A stretch of 64,000 nt of DNA, from contig RQOL01000532.1 of assembly GCA_013076295.1 (NCBI GenBank), forward strand, positions 1,674,001 through 1,738,000, given 5' to 3'. Shown here in pieces: positions 1-12,900 of the stretch; position 1 is the first letter of the stretch, and each line of letters begins with the position of its first letter. Below the pieces are notes generated by a model. That model ran no database searches. It was given only the letters and a program-made list of their open reading frames with translations, and was not told the origin of the DNA. Source of the DNA: Sanderia malayensis. Its lineage: Eukaryota > Cnidaria > Scyphozoa > Semaeostomeae > Pelagiidae. Both the position numbers and the translations under genes were made by a program.

Positions 1-57
1 CTATCATCTTAAAATCCTGGGATGAAAATGCAATTTGTAAATAACGACATCATTTAC

Positions 58-3000
58 CTTTCCAAATTTCTGCAACAGTTTCTGTGACGTAATACCAAAG
101 TCTGCAATATTCTTTCCAAGCTTGTCCACACTTTCCTTGAGCTTCGGGTCCAATCCCTGGATATCAACTTTCGCCAAACCCAATGCTCCCTTGAGCCTTT
201 GCGATGCAAGGTCGTAGAGTATACCAGGCATTTTTAACGGATTCTTCATTGACCTTCAATAATCAGGACCACGCATTAAAAAGGGCTGGGCACGAGTAAT
301 GTTTACAAGCAGATTTGAAGTGAAGACTTACTAGACTCACTACATTACGTCCCAGTGCCTCGCTCGCAACTCGCTCAACACAAGGGACTTATGGACTTAC
401 TGTTTAGACTCACTACATTGCGTCCCTGTGCCGCGCTCGCAACTCGTCCAACACTATAGACTTACTGTTCAAAAACGAGCTAGCAAAAACGAGTGAGGCA
501 CAGTGACGCAATGTAGTGAGTCTAAAGACTTACTATACTTACTTCATCGCATTTTTCAACTCTTTCCCAGCATGCTGCATTCCCGCCAATGCTATGAACA
601 TCCTCAGAATTTCATTCGTTCCCTTTGACATGAAAAGAAAAATAGAAGCTATTGTTTTCCCAAAACCCGTCGCTATCTACGAATGAATGAATCGATAAGC
701 GAAAGAACGAACTTCGTATATGAGCAGAATTCGAGTATCTCTCAGGATTCGTTCGTACGGATAGCTCTTCATGTATCCCATGCCTGTTGAAAGCAACAAT
801 AAAAGTTTCAGTCTGTGTCCCCCTGGAAAGTCACCAATGCTGCATAGCTTATCAACAGGTTGTCAGTTGGATCAAGGGGGTAATGATTTGAATATAAACA
901 TATAGTTTCTTCCTCCCACCTCCAAGAACTTGCAAGGCTTCGTTTACGCCACTCCAGACGCTTTCTGACCCGAAAATCTGACGGGAAAACAAAAGCATTA
1001 TCGATTAATCAACCTGAGCGCAACAACAAACGATATACATAGACATATCTATATATCACATAATCATATAAAACAAAAGTAGGTCCTTGCATTCGGGTTT
1101 TTACTGTATCAGACAAAGTTTTCAAGGGAATGCAAAAATCTTACTGCAGCCATAACTATACCTTGCTATCGACTATAGAAAAACAATACACGTGGGTAGG
1201 AAATGTACATTGGTCTGTATTCAAATCAACTGGAGTGGAAATGAGGCTGTGAATGAATGAGAGGTTATGGATATACCTTGCACATTGCAGCTTCTATGGA
1301 ACAATCTTCTACTCCCAAATCGATCATTGCGCATGTCATGTAAGCCATGGATTCAATTGCATAGGCGTTCAATGACATTCTCGCGAATTTATCCTGAAAG
1401 ACGTCAAATGAATAGCATATCTTAGCAAGCAAATAGGCAGTTATTTATCGTAGTCGTATCTGTGTAGCTGTAAAGTTGTCTGGGCAGTTTTGTAAAGGGC
1501 TGTCTGTATGATTGTCTGTCGTGTGGTTCTCTGTCGGTGTGGGTGTCTTTCTGTGCGGATATCTGTCGTGTAGTTGTCTGTCTGTATGATTGTCTGTCGT
1601 GTGGTTGTCCGTCTGTATGGTTGTCTGTGCTATGGTTATATCCCTGTATGATTGTCTGTTTGTACATTTCTCTCTGTATTTGTCTGTACACGTAGACCTG
1701 TCTTTGGCAATCCTTAGGTTTTATTTAGTAGAGTTGAGGACTGGCGGACAGATGGAAACTTAGGTAAAATTAGCACCCATTTTATCTCAAGGCGGTAGAT
1801 TGATTCTAAAAGTGGTCAGTAGAGGAAGGAACCTTGAAGAGTGGAGAGTGAAAAATGTTGATAAGAACCTGGATCTGTTCAAACTCTGATAATGTGCTAC
1901 CAAACTGTTTCCTTGTTGTCGCATGCTCTCCAGCCATACCTGCATTTCGCAAGATAAAAATAGGAGTTTCAGTTTCTGTGCCCAGTCAGCAATCCTAGCT
2001 GCGTTAACATTATAATATGAATTGAGTTTCAGACGTTGAGCCGTACCGATGAGCCTCCGCAGTCCACCGGCTGCACCTGCGCCCATTCCAAACCTTCCAC
2101 TGTTTAAAATATTCATTGCAACCTGGTAAATGAAGAAGAAATATCCAACGTGTAAAGTCTCGACTAGTCGGCAGCAAATGAAATGCTTTCCAACGCCGTT
2201 TGGTTTGAATAGGCATCGAAAATATAGTCGGGCAGTAAGAGCTATCGTAGAGTTTCATAACTGGTCATATGCAGAGTTTGTTGTTTGTTTATCCCTCCCT
2301 ACCTTGAAACCACCTCCAACCTCTCCAAGCACGTTGTTCAGCGGTATTGGTGTGTTGTCAAAAAATACTTCACAAGCTATACGAAAACAATGCATAAATA
2401 CAAATTGTTAAGAAGTTGCAAAGATTTGCTGCTAACACCAAGGTATGCACTAGAAGCCCTTTCAACCAGGCTCACGCCAAAGTCTGTGTTGCTTTATTAA
2501 ACTAGCAGTCTTGCTGATATAAGCGATCGCCATGAAACGAAAAAAAAAAGATTTACTATTTGATCCACGAATTCCAAGTTTGTCTTCTGGTGCTCCATTT
2601 GAAATCCCTCCAAACTGCCTCTCGACAATGAAAGCTGTTATTTTGTCTTTCTTCTCGCCCTGCAGTGAAAAATACAAACAGTTATCATGTTAGATATAAT
2701 TCGAAGACTTGCACAAAGATCGCTTATCTGACGGTAAACGTTGACATTTCATTTTCATTTTTCCGTCTTCACGGATGCAATCAGTCTATATAACGTTAAA
2801 TCGGTCGCTGAAAGGAATTATCAATGTATTATTACTTTATCTGTGACTATCTCGGTCTTCGCAAAAACGGTAAAAACATCAGCCCAGCCACCGTTTGTAA
2901 TCCAAATCTACAAACAACAAACACACAGCAATTAACACAAAGAGAAATTGTGTTGCGTCAACTAATGCTAATTGTGCCATCTAACTTCCTGTGCCAAGTA

Positions 3001-4662
3001 GCTAATGAGCATCAATGCTAACTTTGATGATAATCAATGCTAACTTTTGATCCATTAAGAAGATAGTGCGTGCCATCTGGGCTTAGTGTTGCTCTGGTTT
3101 GGATCGAAGCAGCATCGCTACCACTGTAGAATGAAATACACAAAACATGTCAACAAAAGCTTATGAGCTGCAAAACGAGAATATCAGTCTCCAGATGTAA
3201 TAGGATGCATTGTTTTGTGTCAGAAGACTGGCGTAAATTACATGTCATTGACTGGAGTGAATTTAATTAACCTTGATGGTTCTGTTAATGCGAATGAAGC
3301 AATATGTTCTCCTGATGCAAGCTTTGGAAGGTATTTTTGCTTTTGAGCATCAGTGCCAAATATCAGGATGCCCTATAAAAGCGCATATTTACAGATTAAA
3401 CAGATATGGTTCAGACCTGATGGGTCCAGTCTGTGCTTGACAACAAGCCTGCATGGTGCGGAGTAAAGAAAGTATATTTCATTACCTTCAATCCTATTGA
3501 CTGATGAGCCATCAAGGTTGTTGAAATGGCTGGGTCAATGCATATTGCTTCAACCACCCGTGCATAACACGTGTTTGACAGCCCTAATCCACCTAAAGGG
3601 CACAACGATTCATTATTAAAAGCGACCTTGCATGCAGGTGGATGAAAAACTATAGGTGACAAACGTTATGGACACATATAAAATTTTTCAAATTTTGCAC
3701 ATATCCTGTACCCCCATTCCCCCAAAAAATGTTGTTTGTAGAGACAGTCTTACACAATATCAACAACAATTCTATTTCAGGATGCTCGCAAGTGCCTGGT
3801 TGAGAGAACAACATTGTTTTGCGGGGAGTGGGGGTCAAATAAAGTAAAACCAGCCAGCCAAAAGAAGGACAGCATATTTTTCGTACCAAATTCTTCAGGT
3901 ATTTGCAGACCAAACAGACCCATTTCTTTCATCCCATTCAGCACATCGTCTGGGATTTTACCCTCTTTGTCAATTTGTGAAGAGTCAACTTGAAAAGCAA
4001 AAGCAATCCAGCCATAAAAATTATTATACTCAAAAGCTGGTAGTTTTAAATATTACAGTATCAAACATAAATGTTTGAAACTATTCTTAATAGAATAGTG
4101 TGATAAATTGTTAGATCAAATTAATGGGCAAATTTAGAAATAGACTGATAGAGTTTTGAACAACATTGTTATCCACTTTACCTTGTTCTGTAAAATATTT
4201 TTCAATGGGCTGAATCAATGACTCTAATAATTCTTGCTGTTCTTCATCTAATGCTTGAGGATAGGGTATAACATTGTCCTGACAATAATACAACGTTTTT
4301 TGCTGTTAGTATAGAGCGAGAATATGGCATTGAGAAGTCAACTATAGGAAGACTCACTCAAGCCCTTTAACGCCCCCCTCCTATCCTACCTTTGTGAAGC
4401 GACCTAGAAATAAATCTTTTGCAAATGATTGGACTGAGGCACTTCTGTGAATTTCTCTTGAAAATATTTGTCTTGTATTGACGGTGGCCACTTGTTTGGA
4501 CTTTATCAACAATCTATTGTTACTTTCTTGACATTTTGAGAAGTTTTTTCTGACAAGGTTGTTTTGAACAGTAAAGGTTCTTATCGGTTGGGAGTTCCTT
4601 TGAGCAAATCGAAGTTCCAACGCATTTGAAAATACATTACTGTTGAAAATCCTTTTATGCAT
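58..4662 (-). CDS. ACAD9: Acyl-CoA dehydrogenase, ACAD9 type (3' end outside window)
   Basis: Mitochondrial flavoprotein acyl-CoA dehydrogenase; ACAD9 in animals also serves as a complex I assembly factor. Sixteen exons, in gene order: 4390-4662, 4182-4278, 3887-3988, 3486-3592, 3272-3372, 3045-3123, 2848-2907, 2557-2659, 2303-2376, 2047-2122, 1869-1939, 1277-1393, 920-977, 713-783, 543-622, 58-253. They give 555 codons in one open frame, against about 620 aa for the human protein, and the rest lies before position 1. The N-terminus is basic and Ser/Arg-rich, like a transit peptide. Recognisable blocks are [99 protein letters not shown] and [19 protein letters not shown]. The Glu of the YEGTNEI motif, the catalytic base position in this family, lies exactly at an exon junction (713|622). 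ACADVL is the main alternative; the N-terminal FAK-LFLG block and the tail favour ACAD9. Some exon edges could be off by a few bases. Confidence 0.9.
331..532. repeat. Palindromic repeat, TAGACTCACTACATTGCG family
   Basis: Inside the last visible intron of the ACAD9-like gene. A block beginning GACTCACTACATTACGTCCC is followed by a near-direct repeat (about 411-455) and then by its inverted counterpart ending GACGCAATGTAGTGAGTCTA (about 507-532). Related copies lie at about 29531-29628, 57731-57838 and, as a fragment, 59138-59161. Short non-coding dispersed inverted repeat, MITE-like. Confidence 0.7.
1490..1690. repeat. Degenerate minisatellite (GTCTGT-rich)
   Basis: Imperfect tandem units of the form TGTCTGTATGATTGTCTGTC in an intron of the ACAD9-like gene. 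The long open frame across it on the minus strand is a repeat artefact. Confidence 0.6.
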
Positions 4663-4913
4663 ATTGATTGAATATGACGACGATTCTATTGAATTTATTC
4701 CGGAATTTCACCAATTAAAACATCAGAAATTAGCTACAACAAAATGAAAACATATTGCAACAAATGGACTTTGATCTCAAAAAATTTTCCTGCCAAAATT
4801 TGTTGCTGTTGTTGCCCGTTGCCTCGAATTCATAACGAGATTACACCGCATTGCATGATGGGTACTTCTTCGTGCAAATTCTCTCAATCATCCTTTCCAT
4901 CCTCGTGTTCACA
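4663..4913. promoter_or_regulatory. Shared bidirectional promoter region ACAD9/RPL18A
   Basis: Only 251 bp separate the divergent start codons of the ACAD9-like gene (minus) and RPL18A (plus). No TATA box is evident. The RPL18A side ends in a pyrimidine-rich run (CTTTCCATCCTC, about 4893-4904) just before the ATG, resembling the 5' terminal oligopyrimidine tract of ribosomal protein mRNAs. That the space drives both genes is inferred from spacing. Confidence 0.6.
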
Positions 4914-7900
4914 ATGGCGGAGGTTTGTCAAATTTTAGATAACTTCAACGCCTTACTACACTCTTTTCGCTTCAGTTATTTTATAAAATACCACTTACAT
5001 GAATATTTCAGTACTATCTCTACCTATTTCATATATCTTAAGTGTAATAATCTTCGATGTCAGTGTTTGAGATGACTTTAGAAATGGTCACTTTATGCGT
5101 ATTCTAGGCCGCTAATACCTGTGCATTAAGTTACAAAACTTTAATAATTTGTTCTGCAGCTCAAAGAATACAAGATTATTGGCCGTCATATCCCAACCGA
5201 GAAGCAACCTCGGCCAGCTCTCTATCGAATGAGAATTTTTGCAAAGAACGACATTGTTGCTCGTTCCCGATTCTGGTACTTTCTTTCGAAGTTGAAGAAG
5301 GTGAAGAAGGCCAACGGTGAGATTGTAACATGTGAGCAAATTCACGAAAAGTCACCAACTTGCGTCAAGAATTTTGGCATCTGGTTGCGTTACGATTCTC
5401 GTAGTGGCAGTCATAACATGTACCGTGAATACCGAGACACAACTGTCTGCGGAGCTGTTAGCCAATGCTGTAAGTATATTGGAGTCATATATTTAATGGT
5501 GTATCAGTATTGTATCTTACTTTGTGGTATAGATGGATTCCATGTTTACAATTATCGGGCGCATGCGCACGAGCTGGCAGGCAAAAAGCCGTGGCAGACT
5601 GTCACGGTCACTGTGTGATTCATCTATTTACGTATCTGTTGGGCCGATAATCGCACTTTGAATTATTCCTACACGTAAATAACACAAAGTATAAGTAAAT
5701 AACATAAAATATAAGTAAAATACAATATAAGTGACATTCTAACCCCTTCAGACTAACGTTTGTACTTAGTACAGGAGAACACGAAACTTTCACGCAAGAC
5801 GCGTGTGTTTTGCATTTGCGAAAATTAATCTGTAGCTTCCCAAAACTTATTTTTTTACCCAGACACTTTCGATAAATATTTTACAAGCTATTAGCTTCAT
5901 GTTGATATTTTTTGGGGGTGTGTAGGACGAAAATTGCCCACGCCAAATGAATTTGAAAGTTGGTGTATCATGTTTTAAATGCCATTTTTTTGCAGGGGTT
6001 TGATTTCACGGCTATTTTTGATCAAGAAAATCATGAAGTCATGTCTTGAGCTCCAAAAATACTCAACTAAATTTGCCAAAAGCATTTCAAATGCACCCAA
6101 GTACTTTCGATACGTATTTGCCAAGGTATTAGCTTCATGTTGGTGTAATTTGAATTAAAATGGAAAAATTTTGACCAAGTTAGGGGAATTTTAGTGTTTG
6201 TAAAGTAGCCTGATGAATTTAATTTTTCACGGCTTTTGTGTTTGGCTGCAGTAAATACTCCCTTAAAATTCAAAACAACACTGTTAAGAAATGTGAATAT
6301 TTTTATCGGATTCGCTGTTTTCTTAGCTACAGTTTGATATATTTTTTATTACAGATTGGGTTTAAATTTTCCAGGATGGATTAAGTTTTTGAAGGGAACA
6401 AATATTTTTAAACTTCACACTGAAATTATCAACTTTCAGAAACGGCTTTCAGGGTGCAGCGCCTGCGCGGGGCGGTCACTTGCCAGGGGGAAGATTCCAC
6501 CTCCCACCTTTAAGTGTTTTAGAAAAGTCATATAGTATGTATGTATGTATTGTAGGGTGTGTATTGTAGGGTTTGTATGTGGGGTATATATGTAGGCTTT
6601 GTATGTAGGGTATGTATGTATGTGTGTATGTAGGTATGTATGTAGTATATGTATGTAGGTACTATACCTACTATAAAAAACATACTATATACCTACTATA
6701 CCTATTATACAAACATACTATACCTACTGTACTATACAAACATACTATCCCAATACTTTTTACTAAAATAAAAGTATAGTATGTAGTAGGTATAATATGT
6801 ACTTTAAAAGTACTTTCGAATACGTATCGAAAGTACTTGGGTGCATTTGGAATGCTTTTCGCCAATTTAGTTGGATATTTTTGGAGCTCAAGACATGATT
6901 TTTTTGATGTTGATCAAAAATAGCCGTGTAATCAAATCCCTGCAAAAAATAGCATTTAAAGCACGATACACCAACTTTCAAATTCAATTAGCGTAGCCAA
7001 TTTTCGTTCTACACACCCCCAAAAAATATCAACATGAAGCTAATAGCTTGTAGAATATTTATCGAAAGTGTCTGGGTAAAAAATTAAGTTTTGGGAAGCT
7101 ACAGATTAATTTTCGCAAATGCAAAACACACGCGTCTTGCGTGAAAGTTTCGTGTTCTCCTGTACTAAGTACAAACGTTAGTCTGAAGGGGTTAGAATGT
7201 CACTTATATTGTTTTTTTACTTATATTTTGTGTTATTTACTTATATTTTGTGTTATTTACGTGTAGGAATTATTTAAAGTACGATTATCGGCCCAAACAG
7301 ATACGTAAATAGATGAATCACACAGTGACCGTGACAGTCTGCCACGGCTTTTTGCCTGCCAGCTCGTGCGCATGCGCCCGATAATTGTAAACATGGAATC
7401 CATCTATATAAATGATTTGTGGTGTATAAAAGCTAAAATCCATTTTAACATCATCATTCACTTCTTGAATGATTTTGAGCTTCCAGTTTGGTGTAAATGT
7501 TACCTTGATTGGTTCCATAATAATAATTATTATATGTTATTCTATTTATAATATTAATTTGTTTGATTATAAGTTGCAAGAAATGTTTGCACTGGTAGAT
7601 CATAATATTCTGTTTTATCTGGAGATAATACAGCTAGGCTTTGCAATAAGAAACCATTTATAAGAAACTTTCTGGCTCCTCTCTTCAGAAGAACAATGGG
7701 AAAATGATAGGAGGATATATTTTTAAACACTAGAACTTAACCTAAGAGACATGCTTCTTAATTTTGGGATCCTACTGTATTAAGGTCAATGTTAAAACAT
7801 CAGGAAATGTTTATTGATGATGAAATTGTGTATTTTCAGACATGGATATGGCTGCAAGACACAGAGCCAGGAAAACATCAATTCAAATTATGAAAGTGGA

Positions 7901-8349
7901 GGTTGTTCCGGCAAACAAATGTAAACGACCTCATATTACCCAGTTTCATGTAAGTTCTTTTTATAATCTTCTCAAATAAGTTATTTTTTATCTCTTTGTG
8001 AATTATTTGTTATGTTGTCTCGTGTTTTATTAGTATGCAAGTGATGGGCAGAGTTATGGATGCCTAATTTCAGTGACTCAATAATTACTTGCAAAATTAA
8101 TTTCCATTTGTTTTATCTGACTTTTGGAAGCTGTTGTCTTCCCTAAGACCAATGGATGGCTCACATATCTTAACATGCACCACTAACATGAACATCAAAA
8201 CACAGTATTTACTTTAAAATGTGCCAATTTTAAAAATTTATTTGTTTGCATTTTAGAATTCCAAGATCAGATTCCCATTGACTCACAGAGTTGTGAAATC
8301 ACAGTTCAAGTCAACTTTTGTTGCTAAACGTCCATCAACATTTATGTAA
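4914..8349 (+). CDS. RPL18A: 60S ribosomal protein L18a (eL20)
   Basis: Structural protein of the large cytosolic ribosomal subunit. Four coding exons: 4914-4922, 5160-5469, 7840-7949, 8257-8349, totalling 522 nt and 173 aa (human 176). Diagnostic blocks are [82 protein letters not shown] and the terminal [13 protein letters not shown]. The first exon contributes only Met-Ala-Glu, common for ribosomal protein genes whose first exon is mostly 5'UTR. Intron 2 (5470-7839) carries the 1.9 kb foldback element. AATAAA at 8463-8468 is a likely polyadenylation signal. Start chosen because it directly follows the pyrimidine-rich tract and joins in phase 0. Confidence 0.96.
5528..7408. mobile_element. 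Foldback element with ~590-bp inverted arms, in RPL18A intron 2
   Basis: The left arm (about 5528-6118), starting TATAGATGGATTCCATG, recurs in reverse complement as the right arm (about 6825-7408), ending CATGGAATCCATCTATA. The arms match over nearly their whole length with scattered substitutions and small indels: the GGGCGCATGCGC block, the GTCACGGTCACTGTG block and the AAACACACGCGTCTTGCG block all occur in both. The roughly 700-bp spacer holds an AT-rich region and a TATG/TAGG microsatellite (6535-6790). No protein of its own is visible, so it is probably non-autonomous. The outermost TA/TATA on each side could be a TA target duplication. Confidence 0.85.
6535..6790. repeat. TATG/TAGG simple repeat
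   Basis: Runs of GTATGTATGTAG and its complement ACATACTATACCTACTA face each other, so this spacer of the foldback element can itself form a hairpin. Confidence 0.7.
8037..8166. repeat. Dispersed 130-bp repeat, copy 1
   Basis: In RPL18A intron 3. Begins GCAAGTGATGGGCAGAGTTA and runs to CCAATGGATGGCTCACA. Nearly identical to 15604-15733, differing by only a few bases. Class unknown. Confidence 0.75.
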
Positions 8350-8822
8350 TTTTTTTGATTGATGAGAAATGATAAGAATTACATGATAAACTTTCGTCTT
8401 CTCTTTTTTTTGTCTTTTCTGTTTTAAAAAGGCTCTTAATAAGTTTTTTACGTATCAAGTATAATAAATAAATGTTATTGTCCCTGTCTGGAGCAAGATA
8501 GGTCATATAATTTTACCTATTTGGGGGGCTGAATATTTTCCTCCTTCCCTCCCCCTTTCCACATGAAGCTCTTGAGGCGAACAAAAGCGTTGGCATGTTC
8601 TTGTTGTAGTCTATTGTTCTGATCTACAAAGGTGTCCAATAGAATTACCGTATCATGGTCACGTGATATTTATCTCCTCCCTCCCAAACATGTCAGCGTT
8701 GTTCAATGGCGAATGAGTCATCGCGTATTTACGTTATTTTTAGCCGCTGATCGAAGTTAGAAGAATCTTAAGCAGCTATTTATTTCAAATTTGTAACAGC
8801 AGTCGGTAATTTTATTTGCAAG
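8350..8822. other. Intergenic, RPL18A 3' flank to L1-family promoter
   Basis: Holds the RPL18A 3'UTR with the signal at 8463-8468, then AT-rich sequence. No coding exon or RNA gene seen. Confidence 0.6.
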
Positions 8823-8857
8823 TATATAAAAGCTGAGCTTCATGGTTGTTTAGCAAG
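8823..8857 (+). promoter_or_regulatory. TATA box and 5'UTR exon end of the L1-family gene
   Basis: TATATAAA at 8823-8830 is followed about 27 nt later by a strong donor, CAAG|GTGAGT at 8857/8858. The short sequence between contains a two-codon upstream ORF (ATG GTT GTT TAG). A downstream acceptor (TTACAG, about 9852-9857) precedes the coding start at 9903. The TATA-to-donor distance is very short, so transcription may start upstream or this may be one of several starts. Confidence 0.4.
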
Positions 8858-9902
8858 GTGAGTTTTTCGCAAATTAGCTTGTTGTGCGATGAGAAACCCG
8901 CGCTTTGCAAATTATCGATCGATAAAATAGGCCATACCGAAGGTGATATTTGCGTGTCTAATACTTTGCGTGTTTTTGTTCAACAATTCAAATATTTAGA
9001 AAAGGTATCTAATTTGTTATCGAAGCAACTTTTTATCGTCCTATAATGTTTGTGTTAGCTAAAATTCTGAAAAATAAGTAATTCCGAATCTGTAAGTTAG
9101 AGCGTAGTTCAAAGTAGGAGGTGGCTCTTTCTATTTAGAAACTTGTCAAACTTGTATTCCTTTGACAAACAGAAATAGGTATTATACAACACTTCTAACA
9201 TGACTTGTATATTGAATACACATTTCTGTAGGTTAGAAATCATTAAATGTTATAATTTAGGCTAGTGGCCTTGTGCACGTTTTGGAAAGTTGAAAATGTT
9301 TTGAAAATTGATATTTTAAGATTTTAATAAGCCAAGCCGACAACCCGAAAATCTCTTGTCCATCATCGGGAGCCGTGTTGGTCTGTCTGTTTCAGTCAGC
9401 ATGAAAATATGGCCCACTTTATCGTTCCAACTTACAGGTGGAGACAAATTACTTACAAGTACAAGTTTTCGAGCGAAAGCATAATTAAATATATTTGAGC
9501 AAATTGTCTGGTTGACCAAAGAATCTAATGGATAGTGGCTGTGCGGTTTTTCATTTTTGCAAAGTATGGGGGAAACAATTGAAATTCCACACCATAATTC
9601 TACTTGCTGACAGGAAACTATAAAATTTCGTTTCATTCTAATTAGCAGACCATGTGTGTTAATAGGAGGTTTTCCTTTTTTTGCAAATTTGACAGAAATA
9701 TTCAAGGGATGATGCAGATTTTAATTTAGCTTGCTCTTTGATTAACTTGTTGCTCTAATATTTAACAACATTTCTGTTATTGTGGGAAATCTTTATAAAT
9801 CTGTCTGCAGATTATTTGGATATGTGACTTGATGTGAATAATTGTTCATCTTACAGATTGCAATCAGACTGGTAATAGTTGCTGAAGCAAAGACAAAGGA
9901 AA

Positions 9903-12900
9903 ATGTTGTTTAGGTTTTTAGCAATCATGATTGCTCTGGTGCAATTTGTTGCTGGTAAGATCTTCAATTTGATTTTGAAAGTTATTAATAAATCAATACA
10001 TTCTTTAAGTTAAACATGTATTGATTTTTCATGAATTGTTGACATTAAACATATTAAACTTAAAAGAGTTACCAACAACCTTCTTCACTCCTTGTTGTTT
10101 TGCATTAATTTTTGTTGTTATTTATAGATGTTTTATTTTTTTGGATTGCTTTTGACTTTTATTCATTTTGACAGGAACACCACCGCAAATCGATAATTTT
10201 GTCATAAGAAAGCCGGCTCCAATCATAGAAAACCAGATCACATCATATCTGATGTTTCTCGACTGTAGTGGAACTGGAGACCCCCTGCCAACATTCAAAT
10301 TTAAGAAAAAGGGTGGCAAATTTATCACTAAAGATTACAAAGACAAGAGACTTGCTGTGACTGATAATGTCCTAACTATAACAAACGTTAATGCAACAGA
10401 TAACGGCATCTATATTTGCTATGCTACCAATCAACTTGGCACCGTCATCAAAGAACTTAATGTCAGATTGAGTGGTGAGGAAATTTGGAGTTCTTCATTG
10501 CTGATCATTTCAATTATTGTTTTCATTTACCTGTCAAATATTTGGCATACCGTATTTCTGCTAATTAGCACCCACCCTCTTTTAGCCCCCCCCCCCTCCA
10601 ATAAGCGCCCTCCCTCTTTTGCAAAATATTTAATAAGCGCCCAGGCTCTTAATAGAGGAAATCCTGTATATATGCCAAAATATTTGAAAAATATAATATA
10701 TTAGAATTTAGCTGTAGACGTTTTGCTGTGCCATATCCTTTTGGTAGTTTGATTCTACACTGCACTCATGTTGCTTAACCCCATGTGATTCCCATAACCC
10801 CAGGTGATTCCCATAACCCCAGGTGATTCCCATATATCCAGTATGTCCCTATAACTCAATTTAATTGCTTGTAGTATGAACCATTGGTTAATAGAAATAA
10901 AGTCTCACGTGAGTGGTTAACACAAACATTAAATATGCAAAGGAAGGAAAAACATGTCTCTTCCTTAAGAAAGTAAAAACTTCCTTAAGACCATAAAATT
11001 TGATACAATGTTATTTCAGTTTTGCCCAACCATGTCATTTGAAACGAAACAGCTACTGTCCGCCCACTACAAAGATTTTTTCCTCCATCAATATGTTTTA
11101 TCTGGGCAGAATGGGTTATCCTTTATAAGGAAGTGTGCTTTGAATAGAGGTTACTTTTGTAAAGAAATGACCACGTGAAATTATGGGACGCAAATAATTT
11201 CTCGCTGTTTCGAGGTGTCAAACGATTTTCCATTTCCCCTGTTTTGGTATAACATGTAGTTTAGGCATCCGTTATTTCGAACATTCGCTGTCTAGAACAA
11301 TTTTCAATTTCCCTCCTCTGAGAGTTCGAAATAGCGAATATCAGCTGTGTTCCATATTGATTGATTTGCTTGTCTCTTCTGCAGTTCTGGGACAGTTTTC
11401 TTACGAAAGTAGAATGGACCGTGATACACGTGCACACAGCGTCACCCTTTACAAGGACACGGTGTTACCCTGTCCCCCAAGAAGCTACACGTTCCCCCTT
11501 ACGATTGAGTGGGGCAGTGTGCCGTCAGGTTCCTATCCAAGCGCGCGCACAAAGCGGATCCCACTCAGCAACCGAGTTTTCTATGGCAAAGACGGTGGAC
11601 TATATTTCGCTAATGTCTTGCCGGAGGATATTCGACTTATCAACAACGATTATCGCGGTATACAGTGTCTGATCACCTCTTCAAAGTCGATGAGAGCGTC
11701 CAACAAATTCACGTTGCGACAGGATGGAGATTTCGGTAAGTAGAAACTCATTGTCAACCTCAAATCGCAGCCACCGCAGATGTCTGATGCAGGATAAGAT
11801 GCCTAAGTGAACATTTTCGTGCTTGGTATTGGCAAAACCATTTGAATGTCGTTACTATTCACCAAAAATCCGCCAACAAAAACCGCATGCAAATTTTTCA
11901 TTTAGTTTATTTTTCAAGCACAATAGGCTATTGTTTCTTCTATTGTTTTGAGATGAAACTTTAGCTTGAACGTTCTTATAAAAGTAGCTTTTTGTGTGCA
12001 GTGTTTTACTGAATCATTGCTGCTTCATGGCTTGTTAGTTAAACTCAGACTGTGAATAGTACTCTCGCGCAATTTAATGCAGCCAGTGTTTAGTTCTTTA
12101 TGCGCCGGTATATTGGTTGTTGTGTGGATTCATCTGATTTGCTGCTATTCTTATTTACCCCAACAGGACCAACCTATACGAGAGATGCAAATATTGCTAC
12201 TTTTATGGACCCAATTACCATCATTGCGAAGGATCAAGAGTCAACATTCACATGCGGGGGAAAGGGAATGTACATATCTCAAATTCTATCTTCCTTATCA
12301 TTTCATCTTCTTTACCATCCATCCTACAATATGTATCTTCCTAATTTTTCCATCTTCATTGTCGTTTTAACTTGTTTGCTATTCCACCCTCCTCTGTCAA
12401 AGCATGACAACTGAATTGTATTTACTGGTGTGCTGATTATGTCAGTTTTGCTGCCCCCTCTGAAGGGGTATCGACCCTATTGAGGTTAATTGTAATTTTA
12501 TCCCAAATTCGTTCGATATATCGTGTTACCCGTTGTTGTAAGGTGTTTCATTAGGCGTCCTGGGTCCCACTTTGGTTATAACGGCTTCAGTGTATATTGA
12601 ACCATCTGACCGTTTTTCAGGCCCACGCCAAGCGTTTATTGGTACAAAGATGGAGTGCTGATCCGAAATATTAGGGCATCGGAGACGAATTTCGTCGGCT
12701 ACACTCTCGCAAATGGCGGTGTCGAATTGAGAATCTCCCGCCCGAGAAAGGAAGACGAAGGCGTTTTTAAATGCTTTGTGAACAACACATATGGCGGCAA
12801 AGAACAGGTCGCTACTCTCTTGGTCGATTGTGAGTATCATCATGACATATGAAGCTATTAAAACTTACTGTTTTTAGACCTACTTGCAAATAAACTATTC

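Noticed and set aside
5229..5618. RPL18A exon 2 frame continuing to 5618
   Set aside because: A strong GTAAGT donor at 5470 ends the exon and the family's next block resumes in phase at 7840; the extension runs into the foldback element.
9316..9705. 129-codon open frame on the minus strand upstream of the L1-family coding start
   Set aside because: No recognisable domain, no splice or promoter context, and it overlaps the 5' intron of the plus-strand gene; likely chance.
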